64,000 nt of DNA from Streptomyces violaceorubidus (GTDB taxonomy: Bacteria > Actinomycetota > Actinomycetes > Streptomycetales > Streptomycetaceae). The notes under the pieces are model-generated. The model ran no database searches, had not been told where the DNA came from, and worked only from the letters and a program-made list of their open reading frames with translations. Where the stretch lies: assembly GCF_000717995.1 (NCBI RefSeq), contig NZ_JODM01000006.1, positions 310,001-374,000 on the forward strand, read 5' to 3'. Below, one piece after another: positions 63,176 through 64,000 of the stretch. A program made the translations under genes and the position numbers. The first letter of the stretch is position 1. Every line of letters begins with the position of its first letter.

Positions 63176-63309
63176 CAGTCCCTCCGGGGCGACGCGGGTA
63201 CGCGTTCGGCGTACCCGCGGGACGGCACAAGTCGTAGGCTCGCTACGGGACTTGGTGGGGTCCGGTGCCCCGAGGGCGTCGTCGCTCTGGTGTTCGTCGG
63301 ACCCTTGTT

Positions 63310-64000
63310 CTATGCCGGGTCGTGGAGGGCCGGACGGGGCGCCAGTTCGACGGGCGTGCGCGCGCCGGTCTCCAACGCCCGCACCCCGGCCTCGGCGACC
63401 GCGGCGGCCGCGTACCCGTCCCAGGTGCCCGGCCCGGTGACCCGGCCCCGGCGGGTGGCGTCCACCCAGCTGCGCACCTCGCGGTCGTAGGCGTCCGCGA
63501 ACCGTACGAGATAGTCCTGCGGCACCTCCTCCCGCGCGCCGCCCGCGGCCGTCACCGCCATGGCGTGCGCCGCGCCGATGCGGGCGCTGCCCGATTCGCA
63601 GACGGCCTCGCAGCGCACCTCGTAGCCGAAACCGCAGTTGACGAAGATCTCCACGTCCACCAGGGCGCCGCCCTCGGTCTCGAAGAGCACGAACTGCGGA
63701 TCGAACAGGCCCTCGGGCGCACCGGCCGACGGGCGCGGACGCAGTACGGTCACCGCGCTCAGCTCCTGGCCGAGCAGCCAGCGGGCCGCGTCGATCTCGT
63801 GCGAGACGGAGCTGTTGACCAGCATCGCCGAGGTGAAGTGGGGTGGGGAGGTGACGTTGCGGTGCACACAGTGCAGCATCAGCGGACGGCCCAGCCGCCC
63901 GCCGTCCAGCAGGGACTTCAGCTGCCGGTACTCCGCGTCGTACCGCCGCATGAACCCGATCTGCGCCAGCCTCCGGCCGAGGCGCGCCTCCGCCTCCACC
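63310..64000 (-). CDS. Gfo/Idh/MocA oxidoreductase, inositol 2-dehydrogenase-like (5' end outside)
   Basis: Only the last 229 codons are in the window. The gene runs off the right edge, so the N-terminal NAD-binding fold is missing. The visible part is the C-terminal domain of the GFO/IDH/MocA family. [33 protein letters not shown] (with the His/Asp pair), [15 protein letters not shown] and a terminal [20 protein letters not shown] match myo-inositol 2-dehydrogenase-like proteins. It oxidises a sugar or cyclitol with NAD. Without the N-terminus and neighbours, substrate choice stays open. Confidence 0.85.
   Translation of the reverse strand, partial: VEAEARLGRRLAQIGFMRRYDAEYRQLKSLLDGGRLGRPLMLHCVHRNVTSPPHFTSAMLVNSSVSHEIDAARWLLGQELSAVTVLRPRPSAGAPEGLFDPQFVLFETEGGALVDVEIFVNCGFGYEVRCEAVCESGSARIGAAHAMAVTAAGGAREEVPQDYLVRFADAYDREVRSWVDATRRGRVTGPGTWDGYAAAAVAEAGVRALETGARTPVELAPRPALHDPA

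Noticed and set aside
60337..63237. Very long plus-strand open frame across nsdB and the PP2C gene
   Set aside because: Low-complexity shadow frame overlapping two genes with strong family matches. Length alone is not evidence at this GC content.

Overview
The window is high-GC (roughly 70% or more by eye) and gene-dense. It has GTG and TTG starts, many overlapping stop/start codons, leaderless genes with a TANNNT box 6-7 nt before ATG, and families typical of Streptomyces: SpoIIE-type phosphatases with PAS/GAF sensors, DUF397, CGNR, DUF3152, DUF6479, an NsdA/NsdB-type regulator and GH75 chitosanase. It is almost certainly a Streptomyces chromosome segment. The right half resembles, from memory and unchecked, the S. 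coelicolor SCO7221-SCO7254 neighbourhood (type III PKS, two-component pair, extra oxidase genes, Ser/Thr kinase, stress protein, nsdB). No tRNA, rRNA, CRISPR array or intact insertion sequence was seen.

Layout. Positions 1-16 kb hold small stress and metabolic units. These include a SnoaL-like gene divergent from a PadR regulator, a methyltransferase, a GntR regulator with a DasR-type site next to a CE7 acetyl esterase, and a MarR - molybdoenzyme - flavin reductase operon. A PrmC-like methyltransferase, a PAS-PAS-GAF-PP2C phosphatase, an FadH-like dienoyl-CoA reductase behind a 38-bp perfect palindrome, a second PadR and two surface proteins follow. Positions 16-19.4 kb carry a GH75 chitosanase, a 26-bp minisatellite and dhaKLM.

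Positions 19.5-23.05 kb look like an inserted island bracketed by a 35-bp imperfect direct repeat (31/35). It encodes an HTH - P-loop NTPase - 14 x 32-residue repeat protein and a divergent 68-residue membrane protein. This is the best candidate here for an undescribed sensor or defence-type system. Positions 23-27.6 kb hold a metallophosphoesterase, a broken MmyB-type regulator remnant, a histidine phosphatase and a PAS-GAF-PP2C-HATPase protein.

Positions 27.8-33.9 kb contain a type III polyketide synthase with a complete Cys-His-Asn triad, a TetR regulator with three tandem operators in front of a TetX-like flavin monooxygenase, DoxX, an NfeD/SPFH membrane pair and a zinc-ribbon protein preceded by a 12-codon coupled leader frame. 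Positions 33.9-40.6 kb hold a DUF3152 protease-like gene, an AfsQ1-like response regulator, a frameshifted sensor kinase gene, a GerMN lipoprotein and a large secreted hydrolase. Positions 40.7-44.5 kb encode a partial extra respiratory set (ctaD, ctaF, qcrB).

Positions 44.6-64 kb contain a Cys-rich four-helix protein, a DUF2236 oxygenase, a Ser/Thr kinase fused to TPRs, a CrtI-like oxidoreductase, a Tat-exported serine hydrolase and an acyl-CoA ligase. DUF397, Usp and CGNR proteins, a secreted amidase, an APH-like kinase divergent from an nsdB-like regulator, a degenerate PAS-PP2C protein and the 3' part of an inositol-dehydrogenase-like gene complete the window.
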